DNA of 64,000 nt, taken from NCBI RefSeq assembly GCF_965227735.1, contig NZ_OZ245776.1, positions 6,696,001 to 6,760,000 of the forward strand. Reading direction: 5' to 3'. This stretch comes from Larkinella sp965227735 (GTDB taxonomy: Bacteria > Bacteroidota > Bacteroidia > Cytophagales > Spirosomataceae). Every line of letters begins with the position of its first letter. Position 1 is the first letter of the stretch. Shown piece by piece: positions 52,034 to 61,940 of the stretch. The notes below the pieces were generated by a model that was not told where the DNA came from, ran no database searches, and saw only the letters and a program-made list of their open reading frames with translations. The position numbers were made by a program, and so were the translations under genes.

Positions 52034-53977
52034 TCAGGCTTCGATTCGTTTGAGTTTGATGTTTTCGACGGGCCGAATTACCAGCGGCACTTTCTCGATC
52101 TTGACCGAACTGCTGTCGAGGCCAAACCAGCGGTCTTCGGCGGTCGTAAACCGTTTGATGAAAAAATACAGGTTCATGATCAGCCGCTCCATCCAGGGGA
52201 GGTCGTTTTCGAAGGATAGAAACTTCTCCAGCACCACAAACCGAAAATCACCAATGACGTGCTGACGACTGAGGGATTCGTAGCGGCTGGTGATATCCAC
52301 TTCCTTGTTTTTGACCATATCTTCGATCACCTTCCGGAAAAACAGGTTAATCCGTTGCTCGACGCGAAAGCCCAGCCGGAACGTGATTTTATACACATCG
52401 TCGGTCGCTATCGTGTTGACTTTATATTCCATTGTATACGGATCATCCGTCGTGTCTACGTGGACAAACCAGAAAATATCGGCCCGTTTGGGACGCTTCT
52501 GAAAGATGGAATAAATGATTTTGGATTCTATTTCGGACTGGCGGGCGGCATTGCTCATGAACACCAGGTGCGTGGCATATTTCGGAATGCTGATATCCCG
52601 GCTCAGTTCGATGAGCGGTTTCAGGTAATGGTCGATCCGGACGTATTCCGTTAACCGGAGTTTGATGTAAAACGCCCGAAGCCAGGTATACATCACCACC
52701 GCAATGGCGGAACCAATGAAGAGCGACACCCAACCGCCGTGGGGAAACTTGATGAGATTGGCCACCAGAAAAGCGCCTTCCAGCAGGACATAAACGACCA
52801 GAAACAGCACGACGCCCCAGGCCTTATAGCGGTGGCTGTATAAATAATACGTCATCAGGATGGTGGTCATCAGCATCGTCAGGGTGATGGCCAATCCGTA
52901 GGCAGCCTCCATGTTGGCCGATTCCCGAAAGTAAAGCACAACCCCCACACACCCGAGCCACAGCAGGAGGTTGATGCTGGGTACGTAGAGCTGCCCTTTT
53001 TTCACGGATGGGTAGCGCAGAATCACTTTGGGCCATAGGTTCAGCCGGATTGCTTCACTGATCAGCGTGAACGAGCCGGTTATCAGGGCCTGGCTGGCAA
53101 TCACCGTCGCGGCCGTCGCAATGCCGATGCCGGCGAAGAGAAACCAGTCGGGCATGAGGGCATAGAACGGTTTGTGCTCGCCCAATGCCTGGCCTTCCAT
53201 CGTGAGCAACCAGGCACCCTGACCAAAGTAATTCAACAGCAGGCAGGTCTTTACAAAAATCCAGCTTATGCGGATGTTGCCCCTTCCGCAGTGGCCCAGG
53301 TCGGAATACAAGGCTTCCGCACCGGTCGTGCAGAGGAAAACCGAGCCCAGGAGCCAGAAACCGCCCGGATATTCCGCCAGCAGCCACCAGGCATAATAGG
53401 GATTGACGGCACTCAAAATACCGGGAGAATCTGCGATGTGGATCAATCCCAGGGTTCCCAGCATGACGAACCACAGCAGCATGACGGGGCCAAAGGCCGT
53501 TCCGACGACGCTTGTGCCCAGGGCCTGGATCAAAAACAGAACCGTCAGAATGCCAATGACAATAGGAACCGTGGGGATGTCTGGATACAGCAGCTCCAGC
53601 CCCTCGACGGCGGATGAAACCGAAACCGGCGGGGTAATGATGCCATCGGCCAGCAGGGCGCTGCCGCCAATCACGGCGGGAATGGTGAGCCATTTGGCGT
53701 GTCTGCGCACCAGCGCGTAAAGAGCAAAGATGCCGCCCTCGCCCTTGTTGTCGGCCCGCAGGATCAGAATGACGTACTTGACGGTGGTTTGCAGGGTCAG
53801 GGTCCAGAAAATGCAGGAGATGGCTCCCCGAACAACATCCGCCCGAATCGGCTGGGTGGGCCCCATGATGGCTGAGAGAACATACAAAGGAGACGTGCCA
53901 ATATCTCCGAAAATAATACCCATGGCTACCAGTAAACCGGCCGCCGTAACTTTATCCAACTGTTGTTTGTGTTCCAT
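52034..53977 (-). CDS. kup: KUP/HAK-family potassium transporter
   Basis: A 647-residue inner-membrane K+/H+ symporter with 12 predicted helices. Signatures: GIIFGDIGTSPLYVLSAI (18-37), NKGEGGIFALYALVRR (78-93), and GSALLADGIITPPVSVSSAVEG (105-127), then GTSVVG and ALYSDLGHCGR. The C-terminal 200 residues are a hydrophilic cytoplasmic domain, as usual. The gene stands alone, convergent with the chromate cluster. I saw no riboswitch in its leader. Confidence 0.95.
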   Translation of the reverse strand: MEHKQQLDKVTAAGLLVAMGIIFGDIGTSPLYVLSAIMGPTQPIRADVVRGAISCIFWTLTLQTTVKYVILILRADNKGEGGIFALYALVRRHAKWLTIPAVIGGSALLADGIITPPVSVSSAVEGLELLYPDIPTVPIVIGILTVLFLIQALGTSVVGTAFGPVMLLWFVMLGTLGLIHIADSPGILSAVNPYYAWWLLAEYPGGFWLLGSVFLCTTGAEALYSDLGHCGRGNIRISWIFVKTCLLLNYFGQGAWLLTMEGQALGEHKPFYALMPDWFLFAGIGIATAATVIASQALITGSFTLISEAIRLNLWPKVILRYPSVKKGQLYVPSINLLLWLGCVGVVLYFRESANMEAAYGLAITLTMLMTTILMTYYLYSHRYKAWGVVLFLVVYVLLEGAFLVANLIKFPHGGWVSLFIGSAIAVVMYTWLRAFYIKLRLTEYVRIDHYLKPLIELSRDISIPKYATHLVFMSNAARQSEIESKIIYSIFQKRPKRADIFWFVHVDTTDDPYTMEYKVNTIATDDVYKITFRLGFRVEQRINLFFRKVIEDMVKNKEVDITSRYESLSRQHVIGDFRFVVLEKFLSFENDLPWMERLIMNLYFFIKRFTTAEDRWFGLDSSSVKIEKVPLVIRPVENIKLKRIEA

Positions 53978-54267
53978 GAAGGACCTCTTGTCTGCCAGTG
54001 CAGCGGGGAGAATCAGGTGATTGAAAAAATCCTTGCCAATTGTGTGCCATAACCATAATTATTTTCTATTTGGTTGAAAATAAGATTGATAAAAATTGGA
54101 CGTTGAAATTACTCCCTGTCCATTTTTTCATTTTGGAGTGGTCGTTTTTCATTTTGGTAATCGGACACCGTATGGCACCCGCGCTCAGTGCCAACAATCG
54201 TACGGTGTTGCCTTTTGAACACAACGGGCTGAACGGAGTTTTAAACGTATTCAAACCAAGTCGAGCG

Positions 54268-54510
54268 ATGATCACTCATATCTATCAATCCAGCATCCAT
54301 GAAAACTGGTACCTGGTTCTTCCGGTCCAAAAAGAAGACGACTTTTCCGCTGTTCCGGCGGAGGTACTTGCCGAATTCGGTGAGCCCATAAAAATCGAAT
54401 CGCCTGAGGTGGGGCCGGGGGCGTTGGGGATCGATCTCTTGCAGGTCAGAAGTGATTTCGACACCCAGTCTTACCATGTAGCAAAAGTCGTGGCCCCCGC
54501 AGCGCCTTGA
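54268..54510 (+). CDS. YcgL-like small protein
   Basis: An 80-residue protein. ITHIYQSSIHENWYLVLPVQ and KEDDFSAVPAEVLAEFGEP match the layout of YcgL (xxxIYRSSKRxxTYLYVxxxDDFSxVPExLxxxFGxP), a small family best known from gammaproteobacteria, so its occurrence here is of note. The frame is open from 54040, but the ATG at 54268 gives the family's exact N-terminus. Function unknown, though some YcgL homologues are linked to c-di-GMP or stress. It overlaps no other gene and has the 108-residue gene 68 bases downstream. Confidence 0.65.
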   Translation: MITHIYQSSIHENWYLVLPVQKEDDFSAVPAEVLAEFGEPIKIESPEVGPGALGIDLLQVRSDFDTQSYHVAKVVAPAAP

Positions 54511-54578
54511 GACAAGTCATTTCGGAGTCCGTGCCGGTAATCCGGTTTCCTGCCGTACTTTCGCAAAAAGACAATTGC

Positions 54579-54905
54579 ATGAGGACCGAGAAATTTACCG
54601 TCGCCGACATCAAAACCATTGCCAAAACGGTGCGGACGGCTTTTGACAGGGCCCTGAATGAATGGGGCCACCCCCTGGACGAATCCGACGATTCAGAGTA
54701 TGTTTTGTTTTGCAAACCCACCACCCGGGCGGTTCATTTTGATCTAAATTTTGCCAAAGGAAACTCGGAAGTCGCGCGCCGGATGCACCAGTATTGTGAG
54801 CAAAACCGGCTCGAAGTGATCGGCTATTTTTCCCAATTCGAAATCAGTGAAATGGACAGTGTGGATATTGCCGATAAAATCATCGACCATCTGTACGAAG
54901 ACTGA
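54579..54905 (+). CDS. Small conserved protein of unknown function
   Basis: A 108-residue acidic cytoplasmic protein (MRTEKFTVADIKTIAKTVRT at the start). It looks like a compact alpha/beta protein with a hydrophobic motif VLFCKPTTRAVHFDLNFAKG. I do not recognise it. The ATG at 54579 is chosen; an upstream TTG in the same frame would overlap the YcgL-like gene's end. Confidence 0.6.
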   Translation: MRTEKFTVADIKTIAKTVRTAFDRALNEWGHPLDESDDSEYVLFCKPTTRAVHFDLNFAKGNSEVARRMHQYCEQNRLEVIGYFSQFEISEMDSVDIADKIIDHLYED

Positions 54906-54955
54906 CTGTTTCGTTTTGGAATTCTGCCGAGCTTCGACCCATAGTAACCGTGTTG

Positions 54956-54963
54956 TATATTTG
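54956..54963 (+). promoter_or_regulatory. Candidate -7 element of the CBM9-like gene
   Basis: TATATTTG matches TAnnTTTG and lies 20 bases before the ATG at 54983. It supports that start over the in-frame TTG upstream. Confidence 0.45.
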
Positions 54964-54982
54964 TCCGAAACAACCCTTCGCT

Positions 54983-55771
54983 ATGCCTGACTATACCGCC
55001 CGAAAAATTACGGAAACCCTTGAAATCAATGGTGATCTGACCAAACCCGCCTGGCAGTCGGCCACCTGGAGCCCCCGCTTCGTGGACATGGCAACCGCCG
55101 GACCGGGGCTGTATGACACGCGAACCGCCCTGTGCTGGAACGACCACTTTCTCTACATTGCCTTCGCGGCCGAAGAGCCCTTTCTGGAAGCCCACCTGAC
55201 CGAACGGGATTCGATTATTTTTCAGGAAAATGATCTGGAAGTACTCATCGAAGGGGGCGATTGTTACTACGAACTGGAGGTAAATGCCCGCAACACCGTG
55301 TATGAAGTATTTTTTATCTGGCGCGATGCTTACCTGAAAGGCGGACGTTTCGATGTGCCGCTTTTCGATGTCCATCATCCGCAGGCCATGACGTTTGGGG
55401 GCAACTTCGACCGGGATGAAGCCACCTTCTGGTACGGAAACCACCCGCGCGGACTGCGTTGGGCTTTTTTGAACTACGACCTGCCCGGTTTGCAAACCGC
55501 CGTCCGGCTCGATGGCAGCCTGAACGATAACCGGGACATCGACCGGGGCTGGAGTCTGGAAATTGCCATTCCGTGGCAGAGCCTGACGTGGCTGGCTAAT
55601 GGCCGCTCGTTGCCACCTCAAAACGGCGACCGCTGGCGGATGTTTCTCGGCCGCTTTCAGAAAGTGCCGCTTTCGGGTTCGCAGGGGCAGCAAGCGATGG
55701 TGCTCACCCCGCACGGTGTTGCTGACACGCACCAACCCGAAAGCTGGAGCGAAATTGAGTTTCAGGACTGA
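54983..55771 (+). CDS. CBM9-like carbohydrate-binding protein
   Basis: A 262-residue protein without a signal peptide. It opens with TARKITETLEINGDLTKPAWQSATW and continues with LCWNDHFLYIAFAAEEPFL and FQENDLEVLIEGGDCYYELEVNARN, the pattern of family-9 carbohydrate-binding domains (a DxxxxPxW start, then the xxYLYIAF strand). A second stretch, GWSLEIAIPWQSL, completes the fold. It probably binds sugars or glycans, perhaps in the cytoplasm. The start at 54983 is supported by a -7 element upstream. Confidence 0.8.
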   Translation: MPDYTARKITETLEINGDLTKPAWQSATWSPRFVDMATAGPGLYDTRTALCWNDHFLYIAFAAEEPFLEAHLTERDSIIFQENDLEVLIEGGDCYYELEVNARNTVYEVFFIWRDAYLKGGRFDVPLFDVHHPQAMTFGGNFDRDEATFWYGNHPRGLRWAFLNYDLPGLQTAVRLDGSLNDNRDIDRGWSLEIAIPWQSLTWLANGRSLPPQNGDRWRMFLGRFQKVPLSGSQGQQAMVLTPHGVADTHQPESWSEIEFQD

Positions 55772-55851
55772 ATCGATACACTCACGGCGGCAAACAATGT
55801 TACGGCAAAGCGGTTGTACCGGGTAGGAATCCTATCCGGTAAACACTCTTT

Positions 55852-57372
55852 ATGGCAGTAATTGGCGAATTCATCCGCAAGGCGATTGATGTATACGGTT
55901 TTATCACGTCGGAACCCGATCCGGCCAGGGCGCAGCTCACAGTTTTACAAAACCTGCTGGAAAAGGCCCGATTGACCGCGTTTGGTAAAAAATACAACTT
56001 CAGCAAAATCCTCCAGAGTGACGACGTGATTGGAGCGTTCCAGCGGGAAGTTCCCGTACACGACTTCGATAAACTCTACAATGACTGGTGGCATTATTTG
56101 CTGGAAGGGCATCAGAATGTGACCTGGCCGGGTGGGCAGCACTATTTTGCCCTGAGCAGCGGCACCACCAGCAACAGCAAATCCATTCCGGTAACGGACG
56201 ACATGCTGGAAGCTATCCGGAAGTCGGGCATGCAGCAGGTGATGAGCCTGAAAAACTTTGACCTGCCTGCCGATTTTTTTGAGAAACAGATCATGATGCT
56301 GGGGAGTAGTGTCAGCCTCATTGAAAAGGACGACCACCAGGAAGGGGAAATCAGCGGCATCAGTGCGGCCAATATACCCACTTGGTTCAGAGCGTTTTAC
56401 AAACCGGGTGCCGAAATTGCATCGATCACCGACTGGGACGAAAAGGTGCGCCGGATTGCCGAAGAAGCGCCCACCTGGGACATCGGCAGCCTGAGCGGTA
56501 TTCCGTCGTGGGTCGAAATGATGCTGAAAGAAGTGATTTCGCACAACCGCCTGAACACGATCCACGACATCTGGCCTAATCTGCAGGTCTACACCACGGG
56601 CGGGGTGGCTTTTGAGCCCTACCGGAAAAGCTTTGAAAAACTGCTGGCCAAACCGTTGATCTACATCGATACCTATCTGACGTCGGAAGGGTATCTGGCG
56701 ACCCAGAAAAGGCCGGATACTACCTCGCTGGCCCTGATTCTGGACAACGGCATTTTCTTCGAGTTTGTACCGTTTTCGGACGAAAATATGGACGAAGACG
56801 GCCGGGTGAAACCCAATGCGGAAGTTCTGACCCTGGAACAGGCCCGGGAAGATACCGACTATGTGTTGCTGATTTCGACGGTTTCGGGAACCTGGCGCTA
56901 CATGATTGGGGATACGGTAATGATTACGGACAAGCAACGGTCGGAAATCAAAATTACCGGACGGACGAAGCACTTTCTGAATGTGGTGGGCGAGCAATTA
57001 TCGGTTTTTCAGATGAACCAGGCGATGCAGAATTTGCAGAGCCAGTATGATCTGGAAATCAAGGAATTTGTGGTGGCTGCCGTTCGGAAAGACGGGGAGT
57101 ATATCAACAAATGGTTTGTGGGCTCTAATCGGACGGTTGATAACCAGGCGTTTGCAAACTCGCTGGATCAGGAATTGTGTGAGGCCAACAAGAATTACAA
57201 AGTAGCCCGGAGCAAGTCGCTGAAAGGGGTGGAAGCGGAGGTGATTCCGGTCGAGCAATTCTACCGCTGGAGCGAGGACTACAAAAAGCTGGGGGGGCAG
57301 ACCAAAATTCCCAGGGTGATGAAAGAAGACGATTTGCTGGAATTTGAGCAGTACATCAGGAGCCTGTCATAG
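55852..57372 (+). CDS. GH3-type acyl-acid amido synthetase
   Basis: A 506-residue enzyme of the GH3 (auxin-responsive promoter) family, in the acyl-adenylate superfamily. Motifs: ALSSGTTSNSKSIPVT (ATP-binding P-loop, near 100-115), YTTGGVAFEPYRKSF, DTYLTSEGYLAT, YVLLISTVSGTWRYMIGDTVMI and ITGRTKHFLNVVGEQLS. Plant GH3 proteins conjugate amino acids to plant hormones. In Bacteroidota the substrate is unknown. It is convergent with the zinc-protease gene, stops overlapping by 6 bases. Confidence 0.9.
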   Translation: MAVIGEFIRKAIDVYGFITSEPDPARAQLTVLQNLLEKARLTAFGKKYNFSKILQSDDVIGAFQREVPVHDFDKLYNDWWHYLLEGHQNVTWPGGQHYFALSSGTTSNSKSIPVTDDMLEAIRKSGMQQVMSLKNFDLPADFFEKQIMMLGSSVSLIEKDDHQEGEISGISAANIPTWFRAFYKPGAEIASITDWDEKVRRIAEEAPTWDIGSLSGIPSWVEMMLKEVISHNRLNTIHDIWPNLQVYTTGGVAFEPYRKSFEKLLAKPLIYIDTYLTSEGYLATQKRPDTTSLALILDNGIFFEFVPFSDENMDEDGRVKPNAEVLTLEQAREDTDYVLLISTVSGTWRYMIGDTVMITDKQRSEIKITGRTKHFLNVVGEQLSVFQMNQAMQNLQSQYDLEIKEFVVAAVRKDGEYINKWFVGSNRTVDNQAFANSLDQELCEANKNYKVARSKSLKGVEAEVIPVEQFYRWSEDYKKLGGQTKIPRVMKEDDLLEFEQYIRSLS

Positions 57373-58002
57373 GGCCTTTCTCTGCTCGTCCAGCTTCTGC
57401 TCTTCCAGTGTTTTCACCTGGTCGACAATCTCCTCCGGCGAAACGTACAAGCGGGCGATCTTGTCTTTATAGGCCTGCGGCAGCTCCGCGTGATTCAGGA
57501 TAAACTGTTTGGTTTCAATCAGATACTGCCCGAGTCCGTGACTTACGGCGTAGGCGTCGGCAATCCGTTCGACTTTTCGGACATACGCGGGTGAAAGCAC
57601 ATAGGAGAGTCCGAAACCTACGAGGCCGAGGTTGCTGCGGTTTTCGTAGTCCATGATATGGCCGAGCTCGTGGCCGATCCAGCCGATCAAAATGGCATCG
57701 GGAATCTGGTGAATCGGGATGGCGGTATGCGTCAGTTTGAACATCGCACTGATGTTGATCTGATAGGAGCGGTTTTTCCGGCGGTTGAGCAGGCTTCGGA
57801 AAACCGGCTGAGCCTGCATTACCGACGATTTGATGCGTTGCTTGAAGACGAATCGGATGACGGTATTTTTCAGTTCGGGATAGAACGACAAGGCCACCAG
57901 GACGTTTTTTTCGATCACCGCCGGAATGGTTTTACGGGTTCCAAACTCGGCGAGTGCGGGCGTAATTTCCCGGTTTTGATGACTTATTTTAGAAGGCAGC
58001 AT
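57367..58002 (-). CDS. Zinc metalloprotease-like protein
   Basis: A 211-residue protein. The zinc motif H111-E-L-G-H115 in ILIGWIGHELGHIMDYE and a later ERIADAYAVSHG, whose E or D would be the third ligand, fit an M48-like or DUF4157-like peptidase. No signal peptide is seen; a weak hydrophobic stretch lies at about 124-135. The GH3-type gene is convergent. Its substrate is unknown. Confidence 0.75.
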   Translation of the reverse strand: MLPSKISHQNREITPALAEFGTRKTIPAVIEKNVLVALSFYPELKNTVIRFVFKQRIKSSVMQAQPVFRSLLNRRKNRSYQINISAMFKLTHTAIPIHQIPDAILIGWIGHELGHIMDYENRSNLGLVGFGLSYVLSPAYVRKVERIADAYAVSHGLGQYLIETKQFILNHAELPQAYKDKIARLYVSPEEIVDQVKTLEEQKLDEQRKAL

Positions 58003-58214
58003 AGGTTACTAAACAAAAATCCACGGGAGCGTGCGTACTACAATAACCCATTTGTGAACGATTGGTTATTGAAAACCTGACCAGCGTTTTACCGATTAAC
58101 CGAGGTAAAATTGCCCGAAAAAGCAGGTTTGGAAAAAGGGATCAATGAAAAAAAGCTTGCCGTGGGGCCATACAATCGGAATTTGTCCATTTTATTTGTT
58201 AAACATACTTTCTG

Positions 58215-58247
58215 TTGACTTATTCGAAATTCTTTTTTTTGCCTTTG
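58215..58247 (+). promoter_or_regulatory. Candidate promoter of the PAS kinase at 58265
   Basis: TTG at 58215-58217 and TGCCTTTG at 58240-58247, 22 bases apart, resemble the TTG/TAnnTTTG pair but with one mismatch in the -7 element and a long spacer. Confidence 0.35.
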
Positions 58248-58264
58248 CGCTGCGTATTTGATTT

Positions 58265-60847
58265 ATGAACTCTACTGGTATGAATAAGCCCGCGCCTTCT
58301 CCGGACTTTCCGACTGGAGGGGGTGAAATGGGGAACCGCATTCGTTCGCTAGACTGGTCTGCAACCGCTTTGGGGCCGATCGAACACTGGTCACAGAATC
58401 TGAGAACCACCCTGAACCTGATACTGTCGTCCCGGTTTCCTATGTTTCTGTTCTGGGGTGATGAACAACTTTTTTTTTACAATGATGCGTTTCGCGCCAG
58501 CTTCGGGGCGGAAGGAAAGCACCCCGGTGTTCTGGGCCGGAAGGGCGAAACCGTGTGGCCGGAGAGTTGGTCCATCATCAACCCCCTGATTGACCAGGTT
58601 CGGACAACGTGTGAAGCGACCTGGAGTGAAAACCTGCTCATTCCCCTTTTCCGCAACAACCGGCTGGATGCTATTTACTGGACACTCAGTTGCAGTCCTG
58701 CCTATGATGATAACGGACAAATCAGCGGGGTATTGGTTACCTGCATTGAAAGAACGGCTTCGGTAGCCGGGCGGGAAAAAGAGGAAGAAAATGAGAATCA
58801 TTTCCGCCAGCTTGTCGAAACCATGCCGGCCATCCTCTGGATCACCGAACCCGACGGCTATTGTTCCTACCTGAACCGACAGTGGTATGACCATACCGGG
58901 CAGACGGATAAAGAAGCGGAAGGGTTCGGCTGGCTCAACATGACGCACCCCGACGACCAGCAAGATGCCGGAAAGCAATTCATTGAAGCCAATGAAAAGC
59001 AGGTACCTTTTTCGGCCTTGTATCGTTTACGCAACAAAGCCGGAAACTATCGCTGGGCCATCGATAGTGGCAATCCCCGGTTTAGCGCCGAGGGGCGTTA
59101 TGAAGGAATGATTGGAACGGTGGTGGACGTGCACGATCAGAAACTGGCCGAAGAATCCCTGAGAGAAAGTGGCGCCCGTTTTCGGAGTCTGATTGCGGAG
59201 GCCCCGGTGGCAATGGCCGTGTATGCGGGTCGGAATTTTGTCATCGAAATGGCCAACGACGCCATGATTCACGTCTGGGGGAAAACCCCGGCGGTGATTG
59301 GGATGGAACTGGCGGAGGCTTTGCCGGAACTGGAAGGACAGCCTTTCATCGGCTTGCTGGAAGAAGTGTACACAACCGGCGTGGCCTACCAATCGACCGA
59401 ACAACAGGCCGATCTGGTGGTGGAGGGCCGTTTGCAAAGCTTCTGGTTTACGTTTACCTACCAGCCGTTGACCAACGAGCAGGGCCAGGTGTATGCTATC
59501 CTGAATGTGGCGCTGGATGTTACCGCGCAACGGCGCGCCCGCCAAAAGATTGAAGAAGCCGAAAGTGCACTGCGGGATGCCGTTGAACTGGCCGAACTCA
59601 GCACCTGGAGCATGGAGGTGGAAAGTGGCCTATTCACCTATTCGGACCGCTTTAAGCAATGGTTGGGCTTTTCGGAAAATACCAAAAACATGGATGAAGC
59701 CTACAACCCGTTGCCAGATGAGTACCGGCAGTCGGTTGCCGATGCCATTGCGGCCGCGATCCAGCCGGGATCTTCCGGTCTGTATGACAACGAACATCCG
59801 ATCATCAACCGGCTGACGGGGCAGGTCCGGATCATTCACGCACAGGCCCGGCTCTCTTTCAATGCAGAAGGTAAACCGCTCAGGCTGGTCGGTACGGCGC
59901 AGGATATTACAGAACAACGGAAAGTACAGATTGCCCTGGAACATCAGGTGCAGGAACGAACGGAGGAACTGGAAGCAACCAACGAAGAACTAGCCTCCAC
60001 CAATGAAGAACTGGCCGCGACCATCGAAGAACTGGCAACCACCAACGAAGAACTTTCCGAATCCAACCAGCTATTGATGCGTTCCAATGAAAACCTGGAA
60101 CAGTTCGCCTACATTGCCAGTCACGACTTGCAGGAACCGTTGCGGAAGGTGCAACAATTTGGTGATCTGCTAAAAAACCAGTACAACACGCAGTTGGGCG
60201 ACGGTATCAATTACCTGGAGCGAATGCAACTGGCAGCCGGCCGGATGTCGGCCCTCATCAAAGACCTGCTGACGTTTTCGCGCATCTCCACCCAACAAGA
60301 CACCGTCGAACCCGTCTCCCTCGCGGTTGTGGTCAAAACCGTCCTGAATGACCTGGAACTGGTGATTCAGGAGTCGAAAGCCGTGGTGACGGTCGATCCG
60401 CTGCCGACGGTGCCGGGCGATTCGTCGCAACTTGAACAGCTCTTTCAAAATCTGCTTAGCAATGCCCTCAAGTTTCGCCGGAGGGGAGCCAATGGAGTTC
60501 TGGTAGTCCCCGAGATTCAGGTTAAGGCCCAAATTGTGAGCAGCATCGCGTTGCCGACAACCGTAAAACCGGCCCGGGCGGCTGGTGCTTACCACTGCAT
60601 CGAGGTAAAAGACAACGGCATCGGTTTCGACCAGAAGTATGTGGATCGCATTTTTCAGGTATTTCAACGGCTGCATGGCAAGGCCGAATTTGCCGGAACC
60701 GGCATCGGTTTAGCGATCTGTGAGAAAGTTGCCTCCAACCACGGCGGAGCCATCACGGCCACAAGCCAAACTGGTTTGGGGGCCACGTTCAGCGTCTATC
60801 TCCCCGTGGCAGAATCCCTGCGAAAAGAACGCGGTACTCATCTTTGA
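58265..60847 (+). CDS. PAS-domain sensor histidine kinase with coiled-coil signalling helix
   Basis: An 860-residue soluble kinase. Four PAS-like domains follow the short N-terminus (about 40-160, 175-300, 305-435, 440-560). Residues about 562-610 are a long helix with repeated EELA/EELAT units, ending at the HisKA domain with H620 in FAYIASHDLQEPLRKV. The HATPase domain has LLSNALKFRRRG, DNGIGFDQKYVDRIFQVFQRLHG and GTGIGLAICEKVASNHGG. No receiver or DNA-binding domain is attached, so a separate regulator must exist elsewhere. The first PAS starts at IRSLDWSATALGPIEHWSQ, a sequence typical of cyanobacterial and Bacteroidota PAS kinases. Confidence 0.92.
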   Translation: MNSTGMNKPAPSPDFPTGGGEMGNRIRSLDWSATALGPIEHWSQNLRTTLNLILSSRFPMFLFWGDEQLFFYNDAFRASFGAEGKHPGVLGRKGETVWPESWSIINPLIDQVRTTCEATWSENLLIPLFRNNRLDAIYWTLSCSPAYDDNGQISGVLVTCIERTASVAGREKEEENENHFRQLVETMPAILWITEPDGYCSYLNRQWYDHTGQTDKEAEGFGWLNMTHPDDQQDAGKQFIEANEKQVPFSALYRLRNKAGNYRWAIDSGNPRFSAEGRYEGMIGTVVDVHDQKLAEESLRESGARFRSLIAEAPVAMAVYAGRNFVIEMANDAMIHVWGKTPAVIGMELAEALPELEGQPFIGLLEEVYTTGVAYQSTEQQADLVVEGRLQSFWFTFTYQPLTNEQGQVYAILNVALDVTAQRRARQKIEEAESALRDAVELAELSTWSMEVESGLFTYSDRFKQWLGFSENTKNMDEAYNPLPDEYRQSVADAIAAAIQPGSSGLYDNEHPIINRLTGQVRIIHAQARLSFNAEGKPLRLVGTAQDITEQRKVQIALEHQVQERTEELEATNEELASTNEELAATIEELATTNEELSESNQLLMRSNENLEQFAYIASHDLQEPLRKVQQFGDLLKNQYNTQLGDGINYLERMQLAAGRMSALIKDLLTFSRISTQQDTVEPVSLAVVVKTVLNDLELVIQESKAVVTVDPLPTVPGDSSQLEQLFQNLLSNALKFRRRGANGVLVVPEIQVKAQIVSSIALPTTVKPARAAGAYHCIEVKDNGIGFDQKYVDRIFQVFQRLHGKAEFAGTGIGLAICEKVASNHGGAITATSQTGLGATFSVYLPVAESLRKERGTHL

Positions 60848-60891
60848 CCGGTTTCATTCAGCACAAAAAGTCTGCCTGACCGATCAGGCTG

Positions 60892-61689
60892 CTAATTGGT
60901 CGTAAAAGGGTATTTCATGATGCTCAGCAACGGTTTTCCGGTTGAGTCGGCAAATGACCGGAAGTATTCCGAGTCGGAGAGGTCGAGCATGTCGGGCCGA
61001 ATGCTGAGCATGGGATGATCGACGACGAACGGTTTTTCGAGCCACAACTCTCCGTTGATGGCCATCAGCATTCCACTGGCGGCATTGGCCACAAAACGGC
61101 TCCCGTCGCCATTGCCGGCGATCTGAAAAGACCAGGTGCCATCGGGCTGGATGATGAAAGTTTCTTCGGGCCCGGCATTGGGACCATACACGGTTTGGTA
61201 GCGAAGGCGGGCGGGTCGGAACACCAGGGGCCTGGGTGCTTCGCCGTACACCACCCGTTCGATGCGACCCGGCTTACCGAAGGTCGGTGTGCTGAAATGC
61301 GTCAGGGTCGAATCGATTTCATTCCATTTGGCTTCAAAACAGGCAATAAACTGGTCGAATTCGGCGCGGCTGAAGGCTTTGGGCGACATATAAACCGTCC
61401 AGGGCGTCTGGTCGGGGCTGGAAATCTCCAGGTCGTAGTTGCGGATGACCCAGTTCGGAAACTGCTCCGGCAGCAATGGGAACCCGGCATTGTAGTCACA
61501 CACGGTTTTCCCGTCAAATACCAACACCGCCTGGTGGTTTCGCTCACCAATGCTCCGGACGGTGGTGTGGTCGATTAGTTGCAGCGTGTGACCATTGTAG
61601 GTGCTGACCACCAGCGCATGGTCTTCCGGCCCACAGCCGCAAAACAGATACGGGATCACTGCAAGAAGAAAAAAAATAACGGGTTTCAT
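60892..61689 (-). CDS. Lipoprotein of unknown function
   Basis: A 265-residue protein starting MKPVIFFLLAVIPYLFCGC, a lipoprotein signal with Cys in LFCGC. The mature part has a mixed alpha/beta pattern with a possible catalytic or binding segment (RIERVVYGEAPRPLVF, FIIQPDGTWSFQIAGNGDGSRFVANA). I do not recognise a family. The frame is open for 71 further codons upstream, but they encode no sensible leader, so I use the ATG at 61689. It is convergent with the PAS kinase gene. Confidence 0.7.
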   Translation of the reverse strand: MKPVIFFLLAVIPYLFCGCGPEDHALVVSTYNGHTLQLIDHTTVRSIGERNHQAVLVFDGKTVCDYNAGFPLLPEQFPNWVIRNYDLEISSPDQTPWTVYMSPKAFSRAEFDQFIACFEAKWNEIDSTLTHFSTPTFGKPGRIERVVYGEAPRPLVFRPARLRYQTVYGPNAGPEETFIIQPDGTWSFQIAGNGDGSRFVANAASGMLMAINGELWLEKPFVVDHPMLSIRPDMLDLSDSEYFRSFADSTGKPLLSIMKYPFTTN

Positions 61690-61940
61690 AACATCAGTCA
61701 AGTCAATATGGCGTGATCCCCTAAAATAAACTGATGTCTGGCCATATGCCAGTACCAATGAATACCTGGTCGTTTTGGGTAAATACTTGACGGAAAGGAT
61801 TTTGTTTTCAGGTAGATATTGGTGAACTTGTTGCAAGTTACTTTTTGGTCTACTCTGGCTACAATAGTCCGGAACCGACTGGCGGGTTTGGCTTATCTGC
61901 ACATACCTGATCTCTCTGTCATACTCTTATTGCTGATGCC

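Noticed and set aside
53978..54170. Riboswitch (for example c-di-AMP type) ahead of kup
   Set aside because: I found no conserved core or paired elements in this leader on the minus strand.
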